Source of the DNA: Bugulina stolonifera
Taxonomy: Eukaryota > Bryozoa > Gymnolaemata > Cheilostomatida > Bugulidae
DNA length: 64,000 nt
Assembly (NCBI GenBank): GCA_935421135.1
Contig: OW285196.1
Span: forward strand, 1,860,001-1,924,000
Direction: 5' to 3'
The position numbers and the translations under genes were made by a program. A model generated the notes under the pieces. It searched no databases, was not told the origin of the DNA, and saw nothing but the letters and a program-made list of their open reading frames with translations. Positions 22,060-32,687 of this stretch are shown here, piece by piece; positions within the stretch are counted from its first letter, which is position 1, and each line of letters begins with the position of its first letter.

Positions 22060-25000
22060 TTAGAGATGAGTAGGTAAAGTGGTCACGTGATCAGGGCACA
22101 CTATTCTTTTACCATACATGTAATTGAGTCCCTTTCTCTTTTGATGATAAGTGAATATACCGTCAGCTTTGATTCTAAATCCTTTGTTTATGCCTTCAGA
22201 GATTTGCTGATTCAGCAATGTGCGCATATAGTCGTGCTCAGTCAACTTGTTGAATCTCTTTGATATTCCTTTTGAACTATGTTTTGGATGCTCACCAATG
22301 CAATAGTAGCATTTACTGCACAAGGCAATTACACCACTGCCTTCCCATTCCATATGGAATTTGCCAACCGTTCGAGAATCATATTTTGCAGCATTTTTAC
22401 AACATAAGTCAGGATGCCAGACCTTGGAATTAAACATGCTTTCAAAAAAATCACTCTTGTGATTTTCACAATATTCTTTAGCAAACCATTTGTCATACTG
22501 TAACATGAAATCAACTCTTTTTGCTACAGGTACTGTTCTGAAAAGATTATCTTCAGCGAGTGAAAAGTACATTGAATCAGTGTCAGATTCTATCAAAGCA
22601 AAACTATCGAAAGGTATAAACTTTAACAAGAAATCGTAATAGAATTGAAGTAGTAATAGTTTAGCGTACTCTAATACAAAGAAACCAACTTGAATGGGAG
22701 TGTCTATTTTAACTCTTGATTTTGAATCCTCTATCTCAATTACATCTTCTGTTATTTCGTCTAAACTTTGAAACTGTCTTCTGTTCACCAAACTTGCTAT
22801 TGAGGCATCGTTGACTGGATGGTATGTTATATCCATGTGACTTTCTTTGTTTACAAGGGTTCGTCCATAAGCAGAGTTTCCTGTAACAGTTATGGATGGA
22901 AGTTAATTATCTGGTAATAATTGGAATTGTAATTCGATTTAACTAGTGTAGCTCATTAAATAACTTTAGCTTTATTTACCCATGAGTTTTGAAGTGTCGG
23001 ATAAGATTTTCTTTGTAGGATCGATGTCTCCCTCTCTTCTAGCATCCATAACCTCATTTCCAAACTCAACAAAGCACTTTGATGGGTTGTATTGTATCAC
23101 CTGGTGAATGCACGTGATCTTCAAGCCATGATTGAGGTACCACGACAACAGAGGTGTTGCAAATAGCATTTTGTTGCCAAAATAACTGTTTAGCAACGTT
23201 TTCGTGGGAGATTTTAGTAAGTTGTTTTGCATAGCAAATTCTTTCATGTGTTCACCAATGTCATTCCGGGAAATATATGCGTGTTTAGCAATTGGCTGAA
23301 ATTCAGCAAATATTTCCTTTAGTTCATCTGGTGTTTCAATGTCACACTCTACCATTCCAAAGAGTTTACCAGATTTTATTTCTGAAATAATCTGTTCTTC
23401 TGAAAGGATGTACCTTCTGTCTACTACATACTCGAGATTGTCTGCATACTTCTTTACTTCTGGATTCTGTTTTTTCAGATCCATAAATTCGCATTCCCAA
23501 GTATGGTAGACTTTGTATCCCAAATCTATCATGTACTGTAAATTCTTCAATGTACTTAGCTGGTTTTCAAGATCTTTCACTGTATCATTATGCTTGCCAA
23601 TGGGAGCGTATTGACACATGTGTGAATGATAAAAGCAACCAGAAAATTGAAGAATGATTTCTTGTCCAGCTAGCTTAGCGTATCCATCTACTGGTAGATT
23701 TCTTCCACCAATTCTCTTTTCAACGTTGTTGAACATATGTTGAAAATCAACGTTCTTTTTTTTTCCCATGTATGTTATCCATTCGGTTGCTAATTGTCCA
23801 TGGGTATAGCTTTTTTCTATTCTAAAGTTGTTTTGCTTTCGTCTTCTGATGTATACACCAGTTGGCATATCTCGCATCAGATTTGACAAATACATTCCGC
23901 TTACATCAACACCTATGCACACTTTGGTTGTTTTAGCGCTGTCACCAAAGTATTCGGGTTTTATTTTTGTGTCGTTAGCTCGTTGGTATCTGGTGAAAAC
24001 GACTGACAACCCACCTCTGATATTCCCTTTTATTAACTGGTGGATATCTTTGTCTTTTTCACCATACAGAAATATCTGTGCATCTTTAGACTTCAAGTCA
24101 AATAATCTTCTAATAGCTAAGCCAGGCATAGATATTGCCATCTTAAAATCTAATCCTTTTGCTCTAAGTATTTCTGCTTGTTTTTCTAGTGCCAAGACAA
24201 ATCCTGTGCAATCCGCATTGTTGTAATATATCAGCAAATCTCTCAATGTTTTCATGTTGTTCTCTTCCCATATCTGTTTGCAATATTGGTAATCCTCTGT
24301 ACTGATACCTTCTTGTTTTAGATCACTGTAAAAATCATCTTTTTTAGGAAACTGCGTTTGCTGAAGTATATCCATTGAGGTAAATTTTTGGTAAACCCAA
24401 AAAAATTTCCTCGCTTTCACATCCATAGCTTTTAGGTAATCCGCATAACTAAACCCTGGTGCTAGATAATTTGTGATATCCAGAAATCGCAGATTCTCAG
24501 TTTTGAGGCACATGTACTTGTTACCTTTCTTAATTACTAAATCGATTCCTTTTTCATTGTCCATTAAATATTTGATTAGGTGTTTCTTTATCAGAGGTAT
24601 GTCATAAGTGCCTGAATTGAATCCAAACACCGGTAAATCGGATATGTATTGCTCTAGCTCTTTCTCTAACCTATCGAATTTGCTTTCCATCTGCTCAACA
24701 CCTGCTCCATCCATTGCTAAGGATTCCTTTCTAACATATTCCTCTCTCTTAGCATCAAGTTGTGTAAAAACCTTTTTGTACCTCTCTTTTAATCTGTGGT
24801 AACATAAGTCTGACAGTCTCTCCAAATAGTTCATCATATTGTGTATAACATCATATTCGGACTTTTGATCGTTGACAAAGCACACCGGTTCGGTATATCC
24901 TGCGACATTACTAGCTACACTTACAGAAGCTAAGCAATGCTTTGCCTCCCAGTGTATTGTTTTGGTATCAGCTGGCAAATGTGTTGTCTCAAAATATGCT

Positions 25001-26430
25001 TCACAATCCCACACAGCAAAGTATGGATAGTGCTTCCTGCTTTCATCAACGTTGATTCCATATTCTTCAAGTTTCTGAAATATTGTGTTTGGTACAGAGC
25101 ATACTCCATTCGGGTAAACAAATTTTGTTACTGGAACACATGATATCGTATGTCGTTTAAGAGCGGTATCAGACTTTGTTAACTTTGAACAGTAGTCACA
25201 TTTGTAAGATTTGGTATACATTCTAATGTTTTTAATCCAACAGAAATGATTGTCCTGTAAATGTAGATTGAGTTGCTCACGGAAGTTTGTAGATGATCTA
25301 TAGACCAAACGTGCAAACTCTCCATCTGTAGTTTGTTCGAGTTCATAGACATGGATTGAGAGCAAAAACAATCGTTCAATTTTGGGCAGCTCATCAATTT
25401 TCACACCTTGAAAATTTGCTTTGTCTATGTTATGAGCTTCAGCGTATTTGTGGTAGTATTCCCTTGCTTTTGCTTCGAGTTTTGATTTACTGTTTCTTAG
25501 CAGGGTAATTGCACGGAATAAGCATAGATTATCATCATAGACTTTTCCGTTAGAATCAGTGTCAAGCGATATGATGGCCTTGCTATTCTTTACATAGTGT
25601 GGAATAGAAACAGGACATCCTATGGGGTGACTCGGTAGAGGGTACACGTAAAACGCAATGTTTGTTAAATAGTGCATAGACCAAGATGTGTCTGGTCTTG
25701 CCCTGGTAACGTATTCGATAAAATCTTTGTCTCGCATTTTGTCTATAAATGATTTGAAATCAACTAATGTTTCGATCACTTCAGGCTTGTCAAATAGTCT
25801 GTCTTTGTTGCTTGAAGCATGGTAGTAACGTAGCTGTTGGTCAGTGTTATTGATGAGAATGTATCCTAACGAAGCATTGATTTTGAATTTGAATTTTTGA
25901 TCTCTGAAGATGGACATCACATTTTGACATTCTAAAGTTTCTGAGATATTGTTGTTCGTTATTCTTATGTTATAAATCTTTGTATATCGCCTAATCATTG
26001 CATATGTTTTGATAGCTGACCAGTTCTTCCTGATAAGTTCGTTAGTCTCAACACTATTTAATCCATCCTCTCTCGAAGGTATATCTGTCTCATTTTGAAA
26101 TATGCTAGTGTGATCCAACCTTGGTTGTTTACTGGAATGGGTTGGTTTAGGTCCACCGTGTCCTTGCTAAAATTGCAGTAGAAGAAATTGTACATAATAC
26201 CTTCTTTCTTATCTTTCATACATGTAGCATTAGTTATCGTTTCTATAAAAAGATTATACCTGTAAATGATGCATTGTTAATTCTTACCAATGAACATTGG
26301 TGCAAGCCTATCTCTCTAGGCTTCACAAAGGAATGACATTTCTGACATCTAATTTTGTGTACTTTCATATATCTGCTTAAGCTTTGTCTGTGACAGTAAG
26401 TTTTACCACACTCATAGCACTTATGTTCAC
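22060..26430 (-). CDS. POLB: Protein-primed family B DNA polymerase, spliced (element 1)
   Basis: Three exons fit GT-AG rules and frame: 26288-26430 (Cys/His zinc-finger exon, incoming phase 1), 22980-26166 and 22060-22880. The main exon shows an OTU-like region (DDNLCLFRAI with a later NHFCWI, about residues 190-290 of that exon) and a C2H2-type finger (CDYC...HTISC). The 3'-5' exonuclease motifs follow (VWDCEAYFE, GFNSGTYD), then polymerase motif A (DVSGMYLS). The last intron (22881-22979, 99 nt) splits motif B exactly between its Gly codon bases, and motif C (DTDSMY) is in exon 3. The enzyme copies the element from its ends by protein priming. The true start codon is not found: the acceptor at 26431 implies one more upstream exon. 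Confidence 0.9.
22881..22979 (-). other. 99-nt intron in POLB
   Basis: The donor is GTAAATAAAG and the acceptor is CTGTTACAG, read on the minus strand. Removal joins a phase-1 exon end (Gly codon first base) to the two bases that complete it and restores the NSxYG polymerase motif B. Without splicing, the frame meets TAA six bases into the intron. Confidence 0.85.
26288..26430 (-). CDS. Zinc-finger exon upstream of the POLB main exon
   Basis: This 143-nt exon is bounded by an acceptor (TTTATTATAG) and a donor (GTAAGAA). It encodes 47 residues with paired Cys motifs (CYEC, later CQKC) and spaced His residues, consistent with one or two Cys/His zinc knuckles. The donor is phase 0 and matches the phase of the acceptor at 26167. 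It may be part of the POLB mRNA or of an alternative transcript. Confidence 0.6.
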
Positions 26431-26516
26431 CTATAATAAATGAACAGATGGTTTTAATTTATTTTATTACAGTCTTTATTGGTAAGAGCATACAATAATA
26501 CAATCTACTACAAGAT

Positions 26517-26941
26517 CTATATGCCTGAGGAACCAAATCCATTGCTCCCCCTTACAGTTGGCAAAAGCTCTTTATTACTCAGTACAACATTAGGTGAGAC
26601 AAATCTTTCACAAATTATCTGCGCTATTCTATCTCCTTTATTTACACGGTAATCATTTTCATCAACATTTAACAGTATAACTTTGATTTCAGCTTGGTAA
26701 TCTGGATCTATTACACCAGCACAGACATTCAGTCCATATTTGATAGCTAAACCAGAACGGGATGCAATTCTGCCATAGCATTTTGGAGGGAAATTCAGCT
26801 GAATGCCAGTAGAAACCGCTTTGTAACTTTTTGCAGGTATAAGCACAGTCTCAGCACTATATAAATCTACTCCTGCAGCACATGGTGAACCTTTGGTTGG
26901 AGGTTTGGCATTTTTTGATAACAGTTTATACTCTAACACCC
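26517..26941 (-). CDS. dUTPase, trimeric type (element 1)
   Basis: This protein of about 140 aa has the five dUTPase motifs: AAGVDLYSA, RIASRSGLA, GVIDPDYQAEI, RVNKGDRIAQI and the C-terminal RGSNGFGSSG. It hydrolyses dUTP to dUMP and PPi and so limits uracil in newly made DNA. There is no ATG at the expected start. Instead an acceptor (ATATCTGCAG) at 26942 precedes GG-GTG, so the exon is entered in phase 1 from an upstream leader exon that I cannot place. All catalytic motifs look intact. Confidence 0.9.
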
Positions 26942-27127
26942 CTGCAGATATACATCAAAATAATAAGAGACATTCTGTATAATATATCGATTGTACACAT
27001 TCTATTTTTGTTTATTCAACTTTACAATAGCATACATTTCAATACAGCAAAATTCATTCTAGTTTTATTTGTTCAACTATTCAATGACATTCATTTTAGC
27101 AAAAATTCATCAGAATGTAGCAGTTGA

Positions 27128-27543
27128 TTAAATATGATCTGCTAAAGTGATCTTAGCAACAATATCTCCCTTCTTTACAATGACTGGCTTATCACCAAAA
27201 TTATAAAAGTTTACAGTTATTTTCCCTTTTATAGCTGATTTGCCAACAAAGATATTGCCTTCTACAAGAAATTCGGGTCTTGTGGACACGTGTCCTAACC
27301 CATGAGCACTGAATATAACTATTGGGCTGTCTATCCTCAAAATGGTTTGCATTTTAGGGAGAATTTCGTAGTCTTTCTCTGCCCTTATAATTATCTTTCT
27401 CGATTCACTTTTGTTAATCGTGGACTTTGTTAACTTTTCTTTCTCACGTTGTTCTAATCTGTTTAGTAATTGTTGAAAGTTAACATCATTTTCACAGAAC
27501 TCTAGCAACTCTTCTTCTATATTTTGTAAGCATTCAGCCAATT
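27128..27543 (-). CDS. dUTPase-fold-like protein (element 1)
   Basis: This exon encodes about 137 residues. The N-terminal third is an acidic helix (ECLQNIEEELLEFCEN) followed by a Lys-rich link. The C-terminal two thirds read like a dUTPase jelly roll: NFGDKPVIVKKGDIVAKITL parallels the motif 4 region of true dUTPases. The catalytic motif 3 (GVIDPDY) and the Gly-rich motif 5 are missing, so catalysis is unlikely and a binding or regulatory role is inferred. The exon begins after an acceptor (GTATCTTTAG) in phase 1, with no in-frame ATG, so it too needs an upstream exon. Confidence 0.55.
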
Positions 27544-27883
27544 CTAAAGATACAATATTGAATTTAATTAATGTTTAATTATCATGATAGACCACATTGT
27601 CTTATTGATTCAAGCTTATCGAGATTTTAGCTGTACATTTAATTATTGCACTCATGTATATGGAATTGGTCAGATTAAAATTTCCAGTAAATAGCATTGT
27701 ATGCAAATTCTCTTAGTTTACATGGATTTACGATAAAATTGATACATTCATAATGTACGAGTAGCTATTTCTATTCCTTTATTTATAATATAACATTTGA
27801 TAAGAGTTAAGAGTATATAACAGTTCATTCTTCAATCAGATTAACATAAATATACATGTAATAAGACCAATTATTTTACAAAT

Positions 27884-28918
27884 TTACATGAATTTTAGGC
27901 ATGGCTCAGTTCTTCTGAAATAACCAGCTTCAGATGCTGGCAAGTCAACAATAGTGATTTCTGATACGTTCAATGACCAGAGCAATTCACCTTGGTGGTT
28001 TTTAATAGCACCGCAGCGAATTACTCCTGTCAGCTTCCCAATGGTGTTCTCCAATTCACTCACAGGTAGAAGCATAGCTTCCCCATTTTTTCTTGCATTA
28101 ACACACATTTTGTCTTCACCATCTCTCACAACATCCACAAAACAGCCAACTAATTGACTATTTTGGTTTTTACCATAATATTTAATTTTCTTCCCAATTA
28201 TTTTTGAGGCTGTTTCTCTAACTCTTTCTAAAATTTTGCTTTTTTTTGATGTACAGAGTAGGCCCTGCATTTGGCAAGGATGACTTGTAGCATTTCACTT
28301 CACCAACAAACTCGTCTGACTTCAAATAGATCTTTTTTTCATGATTATAGGTTAGCAGCGTTTTCCCATTCTCATTGAAGTACGCTAATTTTCTTTCAAG
28401 AAATTCGCTTTCATTACTCAAATACACATCTGTAAGCTTCTCACCAGGTTGTTCTTTATCAGGTATCCTAAAATTAATAATAATAGTTAATATGTTAGTA
28501 TCTAGCTTGTCAACTATAAAAATGAATAATATAAATCAACTAATATATAATTGGCATATAGTTAAAATGTGTGTGAATTATTTTACTTACTCGGCTTGCT
28601 CAAGTGGGTTTTCACTTGTCTTCTCTGCAACTGCTATGTCCACATCCACCTTCTTCGCTCCGCTGTAATTTAGGAAATAAGGGAAATAAGTATCATATTA
28701 GTTAACTATCCCGGTTAACTACAATTTCACAGATCAAGCTTTATCATTTATCTGAAAGTAGAAGCTTACCCTTTCTCTTCGTTGGAGAGAACTTTAGCGG
28801 CTTTAGATTTGGTCTCACTGTTTTTGTCAGCCTCTACTTTTCTCTTTCGAGGAGATTTCTTTTCAGCATGCTTCTTCTGCTCGGCCAGCTCTTTCTCCAG
28901 CATTTTTATTCTCTCCAT
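27884..28918 (-). CDS. Spliced nuclear-type unknown protein (element 1, frameshifted)
   Basis: Exons 28770-28918 (ATG 28918), 28591-28662 and 28467 onward fit donors GTAAGC and GTAAGT and acceptors AATTACAG and AATTTTAG with matching phase 2 junctions. The N-terminus is a Lys/Glu-rich coiled coil (MLEKELAEQKKH) with a nuclear-localisation-like SPRKRK. The third exon is open to a stop at 28218. An alternative frame then carries the protein on to 27884 (ERVRETASKIIGKK onward). The switch lies in an 8-base T run on the plus strand near 28239-28246, so an indel or sequencing error is likely. The C-terminal domain (about 120 aa, beta-rich) is unrecognised. Confidence 0.6.
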
Positions 28919-28921
28919 ATG

Positions 28922-29115
28922 ACTAAAGTTGTAAAATAATGACATATTTAGCTTAGTTAAGCAATTAAGGTTATCAATAGAAAATACATGTAGTTTTTAT
29001 TTCTTTTAAAATGTAATGCGAACAATATAATATATTATACAGTATTAAGACATAAATATAATATATTTATTCAACTTACTCAATTGTTGAAGTTGAAGCA
29101 TTATCAGTGTCCATG
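28922..29115 (-). other. Probable 5' leader exon/intron of the 28918 gene
   Basis: A donor GTAAGT at 29079 and an acceptor ACAACTTTAG at 28923 define a likely 5'UTR intron. The short frame starting at ATG 29115 stops exactly at the exon end, so it would be only a 12-codon upstream ORF. Confidence 0.35.
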
Positions 29116-29381
29116 ATGATTTTATTCCACCGATATGTATATATTTGCCTTTCTATACACAGCAGAAGACTCCTTGTGATGAGGACTGCTGATTTGGGGA
29201 GCTTTTATATCGTTGAAATGTACCATGTGACACTCATGTGATCAGTTTACAAACCTGGCAAAAGTTGTACATAATCTTTGCTCCAAAATTTTGAAGATGT
29301 GATTTCACACCATAGAAATACATATATTGTATAAGATTTTTCAAACTGGGGATAATTGTCAGGTCTGTGATTTTTCTCAGG

Positions 29382-29680
29382 AAGTGAAATCATTTCTTAC
29401 AACATCTCAAAATAATGGTAGGCGAGGTACAATCATCTATAAAAATATGCGGGATAAATGTATATTTTTAATCTAAGTTTCCTGTTATTTCAGGTTCATT
29501 CTTAGAGCAAACAAGCCTGAGAACTTTGAAGAGTAATGCTCTTTGGGAGTTTAATCCACTGCGCCCTTACAAATGGAAAGTTGAAGTAGAGAACCCAGAA
29601 TGTGTCGGCATCTTCAACCAACAAACAAGTGGTGATATCACAAAAATCATTAATTTGTTTGTGAAAAACAACAAGCCTTA
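29382..29680 (+). CDS. Possible spliced plus-strand gene in element 1
   Basis: On the plus strand an acceptor (TTTTTCTCAG) opens a 36-nt exon ending at 29417. A 76-nt GT-AG intron (29418-29493, acceptor GTTATTTCAG) follows. The last exon is then open to TAG at 29680 with frame kept across the junction. It encodes about 73 residues, including LWEFNPLRPYKWKVEVENP, which looks like real protein. The direction is opposite to the rest of the element. No first exon or homologue is recognised. Confidence 0.35.
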
Positions 29681-29925
29681 GAACCATTGATTCAAAATTT
29701 ATTCATCAAATATTATATATACTATATATATATATAATATAAAACGATTGTTAAAATTTACGAATCCACACTATATTCCTCTTACACATGTTTGAACTTG
29801 TAAGACCATAGAATCATACAACCTGAACTTGCTACACTAAAAATAATTCACAATATCACAACAACACAACAGTCTGGTAATGATTTCAGTTTCATAAAAC
29901 CTTTATAGGCATGTATTCTAATTCA

Positions 29926-30213
29926 TTAGCCATCATTTACTGCATTTAAAAAATCAACATTGAATATATCACGGGTTTTAATTTTGGTGAAAACATCTTG
30001 ATATTCAATGCGCTGGTGGAAATCTTTATATTGAATAGAGCCTTTATTTTGCTTAATCGCCTCCAAAGATTGATTCAAAACAACCTTCTTCAACATAGAA
30101 AGTTTCTTTTCCTTTAGTTTTCTAGTGAATTTACTTTTCATGAGATCTGCATATACTGTGTTCTTGGTGGGTACCAGATAGACTCCTCTTTGCTCCGCTA
30201 ATGTATACACCAT
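29926..30213 (-). CDS. Small basic unknown protein (element 1)
   Basis: This 95-aa protein, rich in Lys and aromatic residues, starts at ATG 30213 (MVYTLAEQRG). It has no signal peptide, membrane segment or known motif. It sits between the TM-protein gene and the spliced genes, all on the same strand. Only its intact frame, good start and density of non-random residues support it. Confidence 0.5.
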   Translation of the reverse strand: MVYTLAEQRGVYLVPTKNTVYADLMKSKFTRKLKEKKLSMLKKVVLNQSLEAIKQNKGSIQYKDFHQRIEYQDVFTKIKTRDIFNVDFLNAVNDG

Positions 30214-30332
30214 GTTTAACTATATGGTTGCAGAACCTGTATTCAAAGATCAAATATTAATAAGTTCCGTAAGTACACAAATCATATAATTACAATACAG
30301 CATCGTAGTAGAATCGATGATATTTTTATACA

Positions 30333-30704
30333 CTATTTGCTAAAAAAGAATTGCATAGAAATATTATCGTTACTAGCCTGTTGTTTCAGAAGCTCCAAAA
30401 GTTTAGTAGTGTTGATTTTCTCAACTGTTGATTGAAAGCTTGCCTCCCCTGTTTGCAATGATTTAATGAACACATAGCTCATCTCAATGAAAAATATTAT
30501 TAGGGTAACCGCAACTATAACGAGTCTAGCATTTCTCTTTATAAAGTTTATTGCATCACTTTTTTGAGGAGACAAATCCTCATATGCTGAAGAAACGGGT
30601 AAAGGTAATGTGTTAATGTTTATAACATTTCCATCATGTTCATCAGCGGGTTCTTCATCAACATTTCCTGGAGAGGAAGACGAGGTAAGATTTTTTCGTA
30701 ACAT
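30333..30704 (-). CDS. Single-pass membrane protein (element 1)
   Basis: This 123-aa protein has an acidic Ser/Pro-rich N-terminus and one hydrophobic segment at about residues 58-78 (LVIVAVTLIIFFIEMSYVF). A hydrophilic tail with an NTT sequon follows. It is the first minus-strand gene of the element, next to the right TIR. Element 2 has a membrane protein of similar size and topology at 34054-34461, although I see no clear sequence match. A role in the virion or host membrane is inferred from topology only. Confidence 0.6.
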   Translation of the reverse strand: MLRKNLTSSSSPGNVDEEPADEHDGNVININTLPLPVSSAYEDLSPQKSDAINFIKRNARLVIVAVTLIIFFIEMSYVFIKSLQTGEASFQSTVEKINTTKLLELLKQQASNDNISMQFFFSK

Positions 30705-31074
30705 GATTAAGCAAATGAATATGTGTAAATGAAGGTAAGTCTGTCTGTTTAATAATTATATACAGACCATAGAGATAAATTTAAGATCTTGAGACAGTTG
30801 AAATATTATTGCGTTTAGTAGTTAGATCAGATGTAGTACACTCCACTTGATTATTCAGTATCCTGTATTGTAAAACAATGTGAATAATAATATTTGGTGT
30901 AACTGGTCAGTTGAGCATGATTGTACCTCTGAAAATACAATTGAATGCACCACTGTACCAGAATTTACCAATATATACTAAACTGTACACACGGGAAGCT
31001 AGATTATTTAGACAACCAACAATGACCATGTTCAATGTTCACATTTGGTTAGCTAGTAGAATGAATGTACACAG
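30705..31074. promoter_or_regulatory. Upstream region of the leftward gene cluster, element 1
   Basis: AT-rich DNA lies between the first gene and the inner edge of the right TIR. It should contain the promoter for the leftward transcripts. I see no clear TATA box with correct spacing. Confidence 0.3.
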
Positions 31075-31625
31075 CACCATGTACAGTCAGACTACCATTG
31101 TACAAGCATACTGTACAGCTAAGGTTAGCTCTATCCAGTGTCTAATGCACCTCACTACCAGCAATTAGTGCTAAACTTGACCAGTAGCTGTCAACTGACA
31201 GTGTTTTTTCATGCATATTAGTTAGTTGATGTAGTTGATAGAGCGTAACTGCCAATGTTTGTATTACAGTTAGCCAGTCTAGGCTAGCTCTACCCAGTGT
31301 AAGCTTGACCAGTAGCCATCACCTGTCATTGTTTGTACATGTACATGATTGTATATTAGTTAGTTGATAGACAGTAACTGCCAATGATTGTATTACAGTT
31401 AGCCAACCTAGAGCGTAAACATTTCTTGCATAAATAATACCATACAGTGTACAACCTATTAGCATTCCTTACAGACTTGTCAACCGTATGAATAATAACC
31501 AGGCTGTGAATAAGTGTAAACTAATCGAAAAATACTACTGTAAATCATCGTGTAAACTATTCCAAAACGACACGTGTTATCTCCCCACCATGTAAACTAT
31601 CTGAAATCTGCCTTACTATACTACT
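31075..31625 (-). repeat. Right terminal inverted repeat of Polinton 1
   Basis: This is the inverse of 15214-15630 with an internal duplication of about 125 bp (both halves hold TTGATAGA-CAGTAACTGCCAATG-like blocks). It ends CTATACTACT. Confidence 0.85.
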
Positions 31626-31631
31626 CAGGTG

Positions 31632-31949
31632 GTATTATTATGGAATGCTTAGCAAGGATATGTGAGTAAACTATGCTAACAGCACTGATAAGATAACAAT
31701 CTGGTAGATCTTTTAGATGGATATATTATAATACAATATAGTTATTACAATGATGACTGTATAAACTAGTATTAAACTAGTTCTCGGTTGTTGGTCCAGT
31801 AACTCATGGTACAGTGTACGTCAATTACACTGATAAAGTGATAATATGGTGAATGGAACCACATGCAAAGTGTTTGTACTGTAGATAAGTTTGTTCTCTG
31901 ACTAGTTTTTTATCTCTGTTGCATAAATACAGTGTCATATTTGACCAAG
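31632..31949 (+). other. Host spacer between the two Polintons
   Basis: These 318 bp of original flank align with about 62850-63160 in copy B. It ends with ACCAAG (31944-31949), the left target duplication of Polinton 2. No gene is seen. Confidence 0.85.
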
Positions 31950-32337
31950 AGTAGTATAGTCAGTGCACTTCTACACAGACACGCACTCATTGACCCCTGT
32001 TTTCAACCAATCACAAGCCGGTATTTCCGATTTCAACCAATCACAGAAGAGCACAAAAATTTTGCACACGACCTTGCCAAGGTCACCCCAAAATCCCCCC
32101 TTCTGATTGGTCGAAAAAACATTTGCACACTTGACCCCGAACCCGGCCACGACCCCTTCCCTCCCTCCTTCCCGCCCCCTCCCCCGCCTCCCACTCCTCC
32201 CCCGCTCCCCGCCACCGCCCTCGTCCCGTCCGCGCCACCGCCGTCGCCGCCGCCGCCACCGCCGCCCTCACAGCCGCCGTCGCCGCCGCCACCACCGCCC
32301 TCACCACCGCCGCCGCCACCGCCGCCACCACCGCCGC

Positions 32338-32368
<31 letters not shown>

Positions 32369-32599
32369 ACCGCCGCCGCCGCCGCCACCGCCGCCGCCGC
32401 CATCACCGTCATCACCGCCACCCCTCCTCCGCCGCCGCCCACCCTCCCCACCCCGCAACCCCCACTCACCCGAACGACCGATCGTTTGAGGCGGTCAAGC
32501 CGCGTCCGCCCACGTTGCGTGCGGCGCCGACCGTACACGTGGAGGCGACGCCGGTGCCCCGTATCCACCGGGCCAAGCGACTAGGCAGCGGCCCGCCGC
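31950..32599 (+). repeat. Left TIR of Polinton 2 with CCAAT boxes and triplet tract
   Basis: This inverse of 42528-43177 contains CCAAT at 32007-32011 and 32037-32041 and an inverted ATTGG at 32106-32110. A run of CCG/CCA/CCT triplets follows at about 32200-32430. A non-repetitive GC-rich block (to CAGCGGCCCGCCGC) completes it. The long apparent Pro, Gly, Ala or His-Arg reading frames across the tract are products of the triplet repeat, not genes. Confidence 0.92.
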
Positions 32600-32626
32600 C
32601 CATTCCGAGTTCCACTGGGGTGGGAC

Positions 32627-32633
32627 TATAAAA
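32627..32633 (+). promoter_or_regulatory. TATA box for the first gene of Polinton 2
   Basis: TATAAAA stands 28 bp inside the TIR edge and 55 bp before the ATG at 32688, a normal core-promoter distance. The CCAAT boxes of the TIR lie upstream. Confidence 0.65.
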
Positions 32634-32687
32634 GATAAGTTTGACTGATGATAGTATTAATACAAAGAAGACTTAGTCATAGCAAAC

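Larger units (their letters stand above)
15214..31625 (-). mobile_element. Polinton/Maverick (adintovirus-type) element 1, 16.4 kb
   Basis: The element begins AGTAGTATAG and ends CTATACTACT and has long terminal inverted repeats. It is flanked by the 6-bp duplication CAGGTG, which fits the known Polinton pattern of 6-bp TSDs and AG...CT ends. It encodes the diagnostic set: protein-primed POLB, retroviral-type integrase, adenovirus-like cysteine protease, FtsK/HerA-type packaging ATPase, double-jelly-roll major capsid and penton-like minor capsid. Nearly all genes point left. Frameshifts in at least three genes suggest decay or homopolymer sequencing errors. Confidence 0.95.

Noticed and set aside
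22060..22980. POLB broken by a stop codon
   Set aside because: A GT-AG intron with matching phase joins the two frames precisely in motif B, so splicing explains the stop.
29502..29687. Minus-strand 61-codon frame
   Set aside because: It is the shadow of the better supported plus-strand exon 29494-29680.
31932..32631. Long proline-, glycine-, alanine- and His/Arg-rich reading frames over the left TIR of Polinton 2
   Set aside because: They are open in several frames on both strands only because of the CCG/CCA triplet tract and are repeated in the inverted TIR at 42490-43306.
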